64,000 bases of DNA from Rhizomys pruinosus (GCA_009823505.1 VZQC01006699.1:876973-940972); one strand, 5' to 3'. Counted from the stretch's first letter, positions 49,085 to 59,999 are shown. Numbers and translations are program-made. Notes: a model not told the origin generated them from the letters alone.

Positions 49085-49620
49085 TATTTATGGGAGGTTA
49101 AGGGAAAAGGAAGTGAGAAGAAAAAGGAGAGGATGAGGAGAAAGAGGGGGAAGAATAAGAAGAAAGAAAGAGAAGGGAAGGGAAGGGAAGGAAGAAGGAA
49201 AGGGAAGGGAAGGGAAGGGAAGGAAGGGAGAAGGGAAGGAAGAAGGGAAGAGAAGGGAAGAGAAGGGAAGAGAGAAGGAAGAAGGGAAGAGAGAAGGAAG
49301 AAGAGAAGGAAGAAGGGAAGGGAAGAAGGGAAAGGAAGGAAGGAAGGAAGGAAGGAAGGAAGGAAGAAGGGAAGGGAAGCAAGAAGGGAAGGGAAGGGAA
49401 GGGAGAAGGGAAGGGAAGAGAAAGAAGAAGGGAAGGGAAGGGAAGGGAAGGAAGAAGGGAAGGGAAGGGAAGGGAAGGAAGAAGGGAAGGGAAGGGAAGG
49501 GAAGGAAGAAGGGAAGGGAAGGGAAGGGAAGGAAGAAGGGAAGGAAGAAGGGAAGGGAAGGAAGAAGGGAAGGGAAGGGAAGGAAGAAGGGAAGGGAAGA
49601 GAAGAGAAAAAAAAGTGAAG
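49085..49620. repeat. Polypurine (GGGAA/GAAGG)n array
   Basis: About 535 bp of almost pure G/A built from GGGAAG and GGAAGAA units, with a higher-order pattern near 49430-49600 (blocks of GGGAAGGGAAGGGAAGGAAGAA). Long ORFs on both strands (207 and 186 codons) are low-complexity artefacts. Confidence 0.95.
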
Positions 49621-51354
49621 AAAAGCCTTAAGCCTTGGACACATGGCAGGGTTGAAATTATTCCATTATAGCCCTGCCTGTGGGGGAAGCCATTTCAGAC
49701 TGATTTTCAATTTCCAGAATTTCAACTTTCAATGCTGAACAAGGCCTTGCCAAAAATTTTTATTTTATGCTTTCTTTGAGCCAGCACCAAATGGTAGACA
49801 TCGTTTTCTTTTAATTGAATCCATCTGCAATCAGTAGACTTTTCCAGAGTCCCTGAAAAAAAAAAAAAAAAACCTCCATACTTTGTATTAGTTATTTGAT
49901 TAATCAATGAAGTTTGACATCTGGATCTTACACTGTCCTTTTTCTGGTAAGCATACTTGCAAACAAGAATATGATTTATTACTTGAAGTGTCTGAATCTT
50001 CTTCCAATATGGACACCAGTTTTCATTGTTTGGAGTTACAGAATTAGCAGGGAAAAGGGCTGAGAAGCAGATTTCGTGTTTGGCCAGGCTGGTAATCCTA
50101 GTTCCAAAGATCTTAAGGCAGAAGCAAAAGCAGCAGCCAACAGGCTCCGTGAGCCAAGGACATTTGGCTCTTCCACAGAGAGAACAGGCACTGCCTAGTC
50201 CCAGGATAAACCCACTTAGTGGATACAAAGATGGTCCTCAGCCTTCCGTGTGCATCATGTGGCACTATTTGCTCTGAGTACTTGAGTTAGATTGGGGCTA
50301 AGAACAATTCTGGGTTACATCTAGATCAAGCCAACCCTAGGTTAAGACTTTGATTCTTCCTCCTTTCTAAAACAAAAAATGCCAGGAATGGGTAATTTAT
50401 AACAGAAATCCAGAAACACAGGAGAGAAACACTTTTAGAAGGCTAATAAAGGTTTGCAGCATTCGTGTAACAGTCCTGGCAGGAGAAAGATACTGTAAAG
50501 AGACGCTTGTATCCCTCTGTTTGTCTATCAGACAATTGAAACAACGGACTCCAAGAAATTGGAATTTACCCAGGAATCACATGCTGGGAGAAGGAAAAGT
50601 TTGAATCTTGCTGCCGGCCAGAAGGGGAGTTTCTCCCCCAGAAAGAGATTTCATACAGTTCTCACATATCAAAGCACTTTATAGGAGATACTAGAACCAG
50701 AAATTATGATGGTCAGTGATGGAAGGTAGCTCATCTTTACCAGGATCGCTTAGCTATGCACCTCCTACCTTCTATTCAAACCTAAATTTCATGCCAGGAC
50801 CCAGTATTGAACTTGGAGGCTCATTGGACAGACCTCTTTGTTCCCCTTCCCAGCGTGGCCACATTGAACAAATCCTTTTCTGCTTTTCACTGTTACTTCC
50901 TCTCTTTTATTGGCCTACTGAGGACAGGGGGCCAAGCCTAGCTTATCAGGGCTGCCAGACCCCAGACTCTGACCCTAAAAGTTCCAGTGACATTAGTTTC
51001 CATGGCCAGGGAGAAAAGGCAAGGATCTAAGACATGAGTGGCTGTCTCTATGCCCAAATGTGCTATGCTGCCATTTAGCTGATAGAATGTGAAATTGTTT
51101 TCCAAAAGAGCTGTTAAAGTTGGACCAGGAAGGAAGTGCCACTTAGAGAAGAATAGGGAAGGTTTTTTTTTCTTTTTTTAAAAAGAGTGTTTTCCATAAG
51201 AGGTACATGAGAGGCAATGGACTTATGCGAGCTGTTGGACTCGTCTTTACCTTGTGAATGTCCTGCCTTGTGTTTTTTTTTCTCCTGAATACAAGGCAAA
51301 ATATTTTCATTAGCCAAAGAATCCATAAAACTGATTTGGCTGCCAAGTTTTGTT
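49621..51354. other. Unique non-coding stretch
   Basis: The 168-codon minus ORF at 49722-50228 and the others have no recognised domain. No SINE or LTR seen. Confidence 0.35.
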
Positions 51355-51583
51355 TAGTTTTTAAATTTGTTTATTTTTGCTTTATGTGTGAGTGCTTTGC
51401 CTGCTTGCATGTAAATACACTCATGTGCGCAATGCCTACAGAGGCCAGATGGGGCATCAGAACTCTTGGAACTGTAGTTAAGGATGGTTGTTAGTGACCA
51501 TGTGGATGCTGTAGAAGAAACCCAGGTCCTCTGCATGAACAGCCAGTGCTCTTAGCCACTGAGCCACCCATCTCTCCAGCCCC
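51355..51583 (-). mobile_element. B2/B3 SINE
   Basis: Reverse B3-like body ending CACTGAGCCACCCATCTCTC plus CAGCCCC. Confidence 0.85.
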
Positions 51584-52470
51584 TTGCTTGGTTTCTAACG
51601 CATCTCCTTTAAAAGAATGTCTGTGATGGCATTAGCCAATGTTTTAGATGTACTGTTTCACCCCTCCATTCTGTATTTGGAACACAGTTTTTACCTAGAC
51701 TTAGTAATTAATCAGTCTCTCATTGGGTATAGGAGAAGATACTTCATGATGGCTTAACCAGGGTTTCTCAGTCTCAGCAATATTGACATCTGGGACTAGA
51801 TCCAGATAATTCTTTGTTGTGGGAGGGGGATTGTTGGATGTTTGGTAGAGGCAGCATCTCTGGCCTTGTGAACCTAACTTCTCAGAAAAACTACATCTTG
51901 AAAGTGAACCTTATGCAAAGGCTGATCAACTGACTAGAACTTCAGTGATTGTGGAAGGGTTGGAATGTTGCAGGTCTAAAGCTCAATTTCCATTTATACT
52001 GGGCTATCTAAAGCTCCCTAAATAGCCACTCCTTGCCCACCTTTGTTTCTGACTTAGAATCCTGTGACTAACAGATGAAAATCTTTGGGAATGTCCTTTG
52101 CTGTAACCACCTACTTAATGTTTCCACTAAATGTATTTGAAAAAGTGTCTTGATTTATGACTTTTCTTTGTTCTGTTACAATAAAAACTTCATGCAACTG
52201 CTTTTACATTGGAACGTGGCATTTGAAGTAACTTGAATCTGTGTTCCTGGGCCATGATCACTCATGTTTGGCTCCAGAATAAACTCTCTTGTGCTTTGGT
52301 TTAGGAGATAGAAAAGAGTTGTGCTTTTGCATCAATAGCCTCTAACAATGAAAGTCAAGAAGTGCCCTCCCTACAGTCTTTGCCAAGTGTCCTGGGAAGC
52401 AGTCTCCTCTCACACACATACAGGTACACAACCCCACCACCCTGTAACAGGCACTTAGAATTTACCTTTA
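51584..52470. other. Unique or unclassified non-coding stretch
   Basis: AATAAA-type signals occur (for example near 52181) but no gene is recognised. Confidence 0.35.
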
Positions 52471-52485
52471 TTAAAAAGTGCTGAG

Positions 52486-52706
52486 GGGGATGCAGAGATG
52501 GCCTAGTGGTTAAGAGCGCTGACTGTGCTTGCAGAGGACCAGGGTTCGATCCCCAGCACCCACATGGCAGCTGAGAACCGTCTTTAACTCCAGTTCTAGG
52601 GGAATCCGAGACCCTCTTCCGACCTCCGCGGCATTGCACAACATGGATGCACAAACCTACATGCAGACAGTACATTCATACATATAAAAATAAATAAATA
52701 AAATTT
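52486..52706 (+). mobile_element. B2 SINE with a 15-bp target-site duplication
   Basis: CpG-rich B2 flanked by TTAAAAAGTGCTGAG at 52471-52485 and 52707-52721. Confidence 0.94.
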
Positions 52707-52939
52707 TTAAAAAGTGCTGAGTCCTCACTTGGACTGACAGGCAGCAGAACGAAGGTTTCCATCCTCCCATCTCCTTCATTTTCCAGCTGTCACCTTTTGT
52801 CTGAAAACTGTGGCTTAGATTTCTTCTTTACACATAGGGATGTTAATCACTCAAGGAGTATCTAAGAACCAGTGACACTTCCCCTATCTCTTCTTCCTTC
52901 AAGGTTTAAGGCACAAAACAAGAGCCTAAGGAGATCTTA

Positions 52940-53330
52940 CTGTCATTGTAAGACAGTGTCCTGTTCTGGACTCCCCCAGACATGCCTGAAGCCTCTGATC
53001 AGTGTCCTGAACATGCACTCAGCTTGCAGTCCAGAAGCAGGTCTTTGCTGACAGTCACCCAAGGATGACATCAGCCTACAGAAGCAGCAATCATCTCGTG
53101 GGAACAAAGCTTGTCCCCAAGCAAGAACTAAGCTCGCAGAATCAGAACTGAGATAACAGCCAATCGGACCACACTTCAAGTAAACTGTTTCCTTAAGCAT
53201 TCCTCTTGTCCTCTGCTTCCTCTATTTAAACAGTGAAATGGACTTTTCCCCAGTGTGGCCACATTAATTAACTCGCCTTTCTCACTTTGTTTGTGAAAAC
53301 TGAGCATTAAAATCTTCCAGTGAAAAAAAA
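52940..53330 (+). mobile_element. Possible LTR
   Basis: CCAAT box (about 53160), TATTTAAA (about 53222) and ATTAAA (about 53307) occur in LTR-like order, but the ends and family are not resolved. Confidence 0.35.
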
Positions 53331-53396
53331 TCTTTCTCTGCCCATCACCACTATTCATGTTTATTGTTTGGCTTTGTTTCTGTTTTTCAGTAATTG

Positions 53397-53437
53397 ATTG
53401 GTTGGTCGGCTGGTTGGTTGGTTGGTTGGTTGGTTGA
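53397..53437. repeat. (GGTT)n microsatellite
   Basis: About nine GGTT units, adjoining a reverse B1-like element. Confidence 0.9.
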
Positions 53438-53575
53438 AACAGAGTCTTACTGTGTAGCACAGGCTGGCTTAGAACTCACCATGTACCCCAGGCTGGCCTC
53501 AAACTTACAGTGATCCTCCTGCCTCAACCTTCTGGGTGAGGGGATTACAGGCATGTGCACCCACACCCAACTCCA
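53438..53575 (-). mobile_element. Diverged B1 or B4-type SINE
   Basis: Reverse B1-like body (GAAACAGAGTCTTACTGTG ... GGGGATTACAGGCATGTG). Confidence 0.8.
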
Positions 53576-54716
53576 CTTGCCTCTTTAAATGGTATATTTG
53601 GACAGGTGCTAAGCTTTGTCTGTTGAGACTCCCAGAGGTGGGACTTTTGCCCTAGAACTGTTAATATCCTTATCCCTAAAACACTGGCCTCTAGCTTTAA
53701 GAAAATCAGTAAATATGAAAAAGACATTAAATAGATACCAATTCGAAAAATCAAATCTTAGTTTCCCAAGCACTTCAATGCCCTAGAACCTATTTACTGC
53801 CTATCTCTTCACCCTTTCTAAACACACAGTACACAGTTCCAATGATCACTGATGTGGTCCAGGAGACAATATCCGTCACAAGATTCCCATTTCCCTTTGC
53901 TGGAGGTTGGTGGAAGGATAGGATTAACATTGCCCAGTTTTAGACAATAAGCCATGAAACAGAATAAAATTTGGGGGAGGAACTCTCCTTATAAAGATAA
54001 AATGAATAATAATAAAAATAAATTGAGTGTCTCTAACAAAAAGGCCACTTTGCTGTGTGTTTTCTGTCTTGAATATATTTGTCTTGCTTGGAGCTTTGGT
54101 AGCCATCTTATACTCACAAGGCCCTGAGGAGAAGAATGAAATGCTACCAGCCCGAGGAAGGTAGAGTGGAGCACAGGAGCTGTAGCTCAATACCATCATT
54201 GAGCTTCCAGCCCAGCCTTGGAGTCCTAGCCTCCAGAACGCTCACTAATCGACATAACTCAGTACTCTACGACCTAAACCAAAGACCAGCAAACTAGATA
54301 GTCTAGGGCCAAATTCAAGAGCTAAGAATTGTTTTTACCTTTGTAAAAGGCTGTTTCCAAAAAGAAAAATGAATGGCAGCGACCGTGTGGCCCACAAAGC
54401 CTAAAATCTTTACTATGTTATTTTTTCTTTTTCAAAGCCAATTTTTATTGAAGCTTTGTGCATTTCACACAAAATTTCCAATCAAGTCTAGACCCATTAC
54501 TATGTTATTCTTTAGAGAAACAGTTCAATAGCCTCAGTCTAAACCACCTGCAGTGACTGCCTTCTAATTTTCAGCTGAAATGTTTGTAATATAAGCACTA
54601 CTGGCTTCATTTTACTGATATAGAAATTAACATTGTTCAATAGTGGGTCCAAGTAGATCATTCAAATACAAATTTGTCAATATTTCAACTCATTGTAAAA
54701 TTAAGTCAAATTGAGG
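53576..54716. other. Unique non-coding stretch
   Basis: No gene recognised. A reversed AATAAA lies at 54444-54449, next to a T-rich run. Confidence 0.35.
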
Positions 54717-54736
54717 GATTAAAAAAGCATTTAATA

Positions 54737-54916
54737 GCCGGGCATGGTGGCACATGCCTTTAATCCCAGCACTTGGGAAGCAGAGGTAGGCAGATCTCTG
54801 AGTTCAAGGCCAGCCTGGTCTACAGAGTGAGCTCCAGGACAGCTGGTACTAAAAGGGAGACCCTGTCTCAAAAATACCAAAAAAAAGGATAAAAACTAAA
54901 AAGAAAAAGAAAAAAA
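54737..54916 (+). mobile_element. B1 SINE with target-site duplication
   Basis: B1 from GCCGGGCATGG to an A-rich tail, flanked by GCATTTAATA (54727-54736) and ACATTTAATA (54917-54926). Confidence 0.9.
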
Positions 54917-54926
54917 ACATTTAATA

Positions 54927-55556
54927 AACTAGTATATTCCTTCAGGCTTCAAATAATATTTCTTGATGTTACAACTCAGATGAGACAATGCTTCTTAATG
55001 AAAAACAATGTATTCAGTGGGTATCCTCAAAGGAAGTCAGACTGCCCTGCTATCTGGAACATGAAGGCTTTTCCTGCATAAAGAAACCAAATCTAGAAGA
55101 TTCCAGGGAGGAAAAGGCATGACAGACAAGCATTATACAAACAAACTCATTGATGGGATGAATTATGTCTTCTTCAGAGACAGCCTGCATTTCCTGCTGG
55201 CCACTCTGAGTGAATCTGCCCTGAAAAGTAGCCAAGCCGTCCTCCCTTATTCATGTCCCAAGCGAATAGCTGCTTCCACCAGGGCAAACATGCTCGGTGG
55301 CTCTAGCAAAGCTCAGTTCTTGGCAGAAATGTATTCTGAGACTGTGAGGGCCACTGTGGAAAGCCCAGAGTGCTGCACAGGAGTCACAATACCCACCGAC
55401 ATTCTGGGGCCCTGACAGCCCTGGGTAACAATTAAAGCCAGGACTTCCTTGATTCAACTAGTTTTCTGTCACTGTTATAGTCCAGTTCATATCATAGCAC
55501 TGGTCCACAGTAGATCAATAAGAGACCAGAGGAGGGGCACAGACAAGAGCCTTCGC
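54927..55556 (-). other. 3' flank of the CSPG4-family gene; probable start of the 3' UTR
   Basis: Directly downstream of the TGA on the minus strand. No AATAAA or ATTAAA is seen on the minus strand in this stretch. The nearest are ATTAAA at 54920-54925, in the target duplication of a B1, and AATAAA at 54444-54449. The 3' end of the transcript therefore cannot be placed. Short plus-strand ORFs here are not supported as genes. Confidence 0.3.
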
Positions 55557-57596
55557 TCATACCCAGTACTGGCTGCGTTTCAGCGCAGGGTTGCTTTGCC
55601 AACAGAGCTTGGCCCTGTCAGGATCCAGGTTCGCCCATGCTTCCCAAGGACAGCATGTTCCCGTGGACTCAGCGCCTGGCGAGGCCATCTGCTCATACTC
55701 TGGAGTCCTGAAAAGACTGGCAGGGGTGTTGCTGGAGCCTCTCGTAAGGGGCGTCACTATGATGGTGGGAATGGTTGCACTCCTTTCGGGTGGACAGCTT
55801 GGAGACGGGGATTCTAGGTTGGTCTTGGGCTTGATAAGAGGTTTTCTCTTTTCTGCCTTCTGGCTCAACAGCCAGTCACACGAGGCCACTGCAGTCACTA
55901 TCAGCAGGAGGAACACAGCAGCCAGGGGTACAATGACCACCAGTGGGCAACTGTTCTCTCTGGGTCCTCCAGGATGGACTTTGGTGGCAGCATGTGGCCA
56001 AATGACCCTGGTGGGGGAAACTTGGCCATCTACACTTGGCTCTTTGCTACTGTGTTGTCCCCAGGGATCTGTTCCCTGCCATCTGCTCTGGGTCAGGTTC
56101 CCCATAATTTCTTTCTGTGTTGTGGGTCCTGAAGAAGCCACTGGTGTTTTCTGAGAGAACGCTGAGGTCATGAGGCCATCTCCAGAGACTAAAAGAGGAA
56201 GATCTGGGGTAAATATTTGTAGAAGTAAGGGAACAGGAGACACTATGGTGAAGGAGAGAGACCCTGTTGCAGGCTGCACATGGTCTGCCCTGAGCAAGAA
56301 AGTGAAGGAGTCACTCAGCATACCAGAGCCAGTTAGATTAGCATGTGGCTCAAGTACCAGAAGGCCCTGGTCAATGTCTGTCTGGGTGAACAGAGCAGCC
56401 TCTTCCATGGCGGGGCTATCAACAGCTCTTCGTATGAGTCTTCTGTGCATGGGAGGTTCTGTCACTTCAAACGTAGGCTCGCTGTTAGTCCTGTTGGCAA
56501 GCTCGGTGGCATCTAGGTCCTCTTTCTGCAGCTGATGAGCCACTCTGTTGGCAATTTTCAAGTTTGATATAACCCACAGTAAAGGCTGAACCCTGATGCT
56601 CAGTGTCTGTCCTGTCAAATTGCTCTCAGTTGTGAACAGTGAGAACTGCAGCCGATCTTCTGAGGCTGTGAGATTTGTCATATGGTAAGACAGTCTTCCT
56701 GAATCCAGATCCTCCTGCACGAAGCTGGTGACTGCCTGGTTTTCAATCATGAGGTGCCCACACTGGAGGGGCCCTGTTATCCTGTAGTTGATCTGGGGGC
56801 TCCTTCCATTGCTCACTGCTGACAGGTGAGCACCAGTAGTGGGGACAGTTGTCTGGCCTTGTGGGAGAAGCAGGTCTGTGAGGTCCGCGAGAGTGATGGA
56901 AATAGGAACGACATCCAGGTGGAAGAGCTTGTAGAGAGGACGATGTTCACCACCAGTCACACTAAAGTAAAACACTGCAGAAGACGGACTTCCATCGTGT
57001 ATGAACCATAGCTGAGAGTTATTGATACCAGCTTGTGTGAAATGGTCTGCAGGAGTGTCTAGATCATAAGCCATTGCCAAAAGGCCATTGTTGGGATGAC
57101 AGATGACTGTGTATTGGATTTCATTTGGAGGACTGTCCAAATCTTCTACTTTCAGGACTTGGGGCTCCACAGCCAACCTACTACCCTGCAGAACTTTCAA
57201 CCAAAGTCCTTTTGTTTTTAATTCTGGAGCTTGGTCATTCACAGGAATGATGGTGATGTTAAACGTCTCTTCCAGAAAGTCAGCCTCTGGCTTGGTGGTG
57301 GACTTGCCCTTGGGGTTTGGCCAAACAGCAAAGGTAAAATTATCAGCCAATGATTCAGAGTAATCATGAAGGTATGTGATTCCAGATTTATTAATTATAT
57401 ACTGGGAGAAGGTCGGTTTTCTTGTGGTAATATTTCTTTCTCCAACCATAATGGTTCCATGGTGAGGAAGGGATGTAACCTGAAACCAGATTTCATGGGA
57501 CAACCGCTGAGTTTGGGGCAGCTGAAGTAACAGGTTAGATGCATCTAACTTAGCTTGATCGATTAAGAACTTGGTCTTCTTCTTTGACAGCAGCTC
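55557..57596 (-). CDS. Cspg4b: Last coding exon of a CSPG4-family transmembrane proteoglycan (probable Cspg4b), with an apparent 1-nt frameshift near its 5' end
   Basis: Seen: a 648-codon open frame on the minus strand from 57503, continuing back in frame to the acceptor at 57597-57598 (pyrimidine-rich run, then CTAG), and ending in TGA at 55557-55559. In order it encodes about four CSPG repeats (roughly residues 1-430, each ending in an NDQAP- or DSFTF-like strand), a linker, one hydrophobic membrane segment (about 519-546) and a tail of about 102 residues. The tail ends NPALKRSQYWV. CSPG4 (NG2) also ends NPAL..QYWV, a PDZ-binding motif used by MUPP1, GRIP1 and syntenin. The rest of the tail is longer than that of NG2 and differs from it, which fits the rodent paralogue Cspg4b rather than Cspg4. 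Several N-X-S/T sites lie in the ectodomain, plus a basic RRLIRR at about 56424-56450. Known role of the family: cell-surface proteoglycan binding matrix and growth factors. Odd: the upstream exon ends in phase 1, but this frame needs phase 0 (see findings). Confidence 0.85.
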   Translation of the reverse strand, partial: ELLSKKKTKFLIDQAKLDASNLLLQLPQTQRLSHEIWFQVTSLPHHGTIMVGERNITTRKPTFSQYIINKSGITYLHDYSESLADNFTFAVWPNPKGKSTTKPEADFLEETFNITIIPVNDQAPELKTKGLWLKVLQGSRLAVEPQVLKVEDLDSPPNEIQYTVICHPNNGLLAMAYDLDTPADHFTQAGINNSQLWFIHDGSPSSAVFYFSVTGGEHRPLYKLFHLDVVPISITLADLTDLLLPQGQTTVPTTGAHLSAVSNGRSPQINYRITGPLQCGHLMIENQAVTSFVQEDLDSGRLSYHMTNLTASEDRLQFSLFTTESNLTGQTLSIRVQPLLWVISNLKIANRVAHQLQKEDLDATELANRTNSEPTFEVTEPPMHRRLIRRAVDSPAMEEAALFTQTDIDQGLLVLEPHANLTGSGMLSDSFTFLLRADHVQPATGSLSFTIVSPVPLLLQIFTPDLPLLVSGDGLMTSAFSQKTPVASSGPTTQKEIMGNLTQSRWQGTDPWGQHSSKEPSVDGQVSPTRVIWPHAATKVHPGGPRENSCPLVVIVPLAAVFLLLIVTAVASCDWLLSQKAEKRKPLIKPKTNLESPSPSCPPERSATIPTIIVTPLTRGSSNTPASLFRTPEYEQMASPGAESTGTCCPWEAWANLDPDRAKLCWQSNPALKRSQYWV

Positions 57597-57831
57597 CTAG
57601 GAAAACATTTTTAAAAAGAACGAGGCATTTTATTAGAACTTTCAAATGAAAAACTTTCTCTCCCAAATTTATTTCTCAGAGGATTACTTTAAACATTAAG
57701 GTTACTCAAGTATCTGAATTAGCATATGAAAAATAATAAAATTTAAATGCAAATATAGCTCTATGGAAATCAGTATGAAAGTATCTCAAAAACCTGAAAA
57801 TAGAACTACCATATGACCTACCAACCCTTGG

Positions 57832-57833
<2 letters not shown>

Positions 57834-57865
<32 letters not shown>
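57834..57865. repeat. (GT)n microsatellite ending at an N
   Basis: About 16 GT units directly before the single N at 57866 and the 31-bp array. The N suggests the true junction between the dinucleotide run and the minisatellite is unresolved. Confidence 0.9.
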
Positions 57866-57866
57866 N

Positions 57867-59590
57867 CACGCTGTAATGAAACTCATGTGTGAACGAACAC
57901 GCTGTAATGAAACTCATGTGTGAACGAACACGCTGTAATGAAACTCATGTGTGAACGAACACGCTGTAATGAAACTCATGTGTGAACGAACACGCTGTAA
58001 TGAAACTCATGTGTGAACGAACACGCTGTAATGAAACTCATGTGTGAACGAACACGCTGTAATGAAACTCATGTGTGAACGAACACGCTGTAATGAAACT
58101 CATGTGTGAACGAACACGCTGTAATGAAACTCATGTGTGAACGAACACGCTGTAATGAAACTCATGTGTGAACGAACACGCTGTAATGAAACTCATGTGT
58201 GAACGAACACGCTGTAATGAAACTCATGTGTGAACGAACACGCTGTAATGAAACTCATGTGTGAACGAACACGCTGTAATGAAACTCATGTGTGAACGAA
58301 CACGCTGTAATGAAACTCATGTGTGAACGAACACGCTGTAATGAAACTCATGTGTGAACGAACACGCTGTAATGAAACTCATGTGTGAACGAACACGCTG
58401 TAATGAAACTCATGTGTGAACGAACACGCTGTAATGAAACTCATGTGTGAACGAACACGCTGTAATGAAACTCATGTGTGAACGAACACGCTGTAATGAA
58501 ACTCATGTGTGAACGAACACGCTGTAATGAAACTCATGTGTGAACGAACACGCTGTAATGAAACTCATGTGTGAACGAACACGCTGTAATGAAACTCATG
58601 TGTGAACGAACACGCTGTAATGAAACTCATGTGTGAACGAACACGCTGTAATGAAACTCATGTGTGAACGAACACGCTGTAATGAAACTCATGTGTGAAC
58701 GAACACGCTGTAATGAAACTCATGTGTGAACGAACACGCTGTAATGAAACTCATGTGTGAACGAACACGCTGTAATGAAACTCATGTGTGAACGAACACG
58801 CTGTAATGAAACTCATGTGTGAACGAACACGCTGTAATGAAACTCATGTGTGAACGAACACGCTGTAATGAAACTCATGTGTGAACGAACACGCTGTAAT
58901 GAAACTCATGTGTGAACGAACACGCTGTAATGAAACTCATGTGTGAACGAACACGCTGTAATGAAACTCATGTGTGAACGAACACGCTGTAATGAAACTC
59001 ATGTGTGAACGAACACGCTGTAATGAAACTCATGTGTGAACGAACACGCTGTAATGAAACTCATGTGTGAACGAACACGCTGTAATGAAACTCATGTGTG
59101 AACGAACACGCTGTAATGAAACTCATGTGTGAACGAACACGCTGTAATGAAACTCATGTGTGAACGAACACGCTGTAATGAAACTCATGTGTGAACGAAC
59201 ACGCTGTAATGAAACTCATGTGTGAACGAACACGCTGTAATGAAACTCATGTGTGAACGAACACGCTGTAATGAAACTCATGTGTGAACGAACACGCTGT
59301 AATGAAACTCATGTGTGAACGAACACGCTGTAATGAAACTCATGTGTGAACGAACACGCTGTAATGAAACTCATGTGTGAACGAACACGCTGTAATGAAA
59401 CTCATGTGTGAACGAACACGCTGTAATGAAACTCATGTGTGAACGAACACGCTGTAATGAAACTCATGTGTGAACGAACACGCTATAATGAAACTCATGT
59501 GTGAACGAACACGCTATAATGAAACTCATGTGTGAACGAACACGCTATAATGAAACTCATGTGTGAATGAACACGCTATAATGAAACTCA
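57867..59590. repeat. 31-bp minisatellite, about 55.6 copies, in the last intron of the CSPG4-family gene
   Basis: The unit begins CACGCTGTAATG and ends GTGAACGAA (31 bp, 13 G/C, two CpG). By position the first 52 copies (57867-59478) appear identical. From 59479 the last three full copies and the final 19-bp partial carry CTATAATG instead of CTGTAATG, and the copy starting at 59541 also has GAATGA for GAACGA. The array follows a (GT)n tract and an N at 57866. The unit length is not a multiple of three. Confidence 0.97.
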
Positions 59591-59999
59591 TTGCATTGTA
59601 TTGTTAACTTAAAATAAATAAATACAAATATACCCGTAAGTCAGCATTTCAGACAAGCAAGCTTTAAAACCTTTAGATTCACTTGTAAGATACTAAACTC
59701 CTAACTTGTCTATGACTGGCTTTATCTTGCTATGGACAAAGGTATAGCTTTTAATTCTTTTCCATTTGTCATGTTCATTTTTTTATCAACAATTTTCAGT
59801 CACCAGAGTGATAAAGTTTGGAAGTGAAAACAAGATTCTTTAAATCCAAATTTCCATACTTCCTCCATATAACCATTATGCTTAAGAGAGGAAATAAAGA
59901 GTGCATGCAAAGAAACAGTGGTTTGCTGTGGCTGTTTTATTTCAAATGTTGATATGGTACTGACAAAAAGAGAAGGACTTATCTCCATATTGTCTCTCT

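Noticed and set aside
48995..49618. 207-codon ORF (and 186 codons on the other strand)
   Set aside because: Both read the polypurine array as Lys/Arg/Glu/Gly or Ser/Pro/Phe repeats.
49722..50228. 168-codon minus ORF
   Set aside because: It contains a poly-F stretch from poly-A, no known domain and no homologous context.
55591..56154. 187-codon plus ORF and other plus ORFs at 56170-57363
   Set aside because: Antisense shadows of the CSPG4-family exon.
57552..57566. Alternative acceptor inside the exon (CAAG at about 57556) that would restore phase
   Set aside because: It lacks a pyrimidine tract and would delete the conserved VKEEDQVL start of the CSPG repeat, so a frameshift is the simpler reading.
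57867..59590. CRISPR-like regular repeats
   Set aside because: The units are contiguous with no spacers, in a vertebrate intron. It is a minisatellite.
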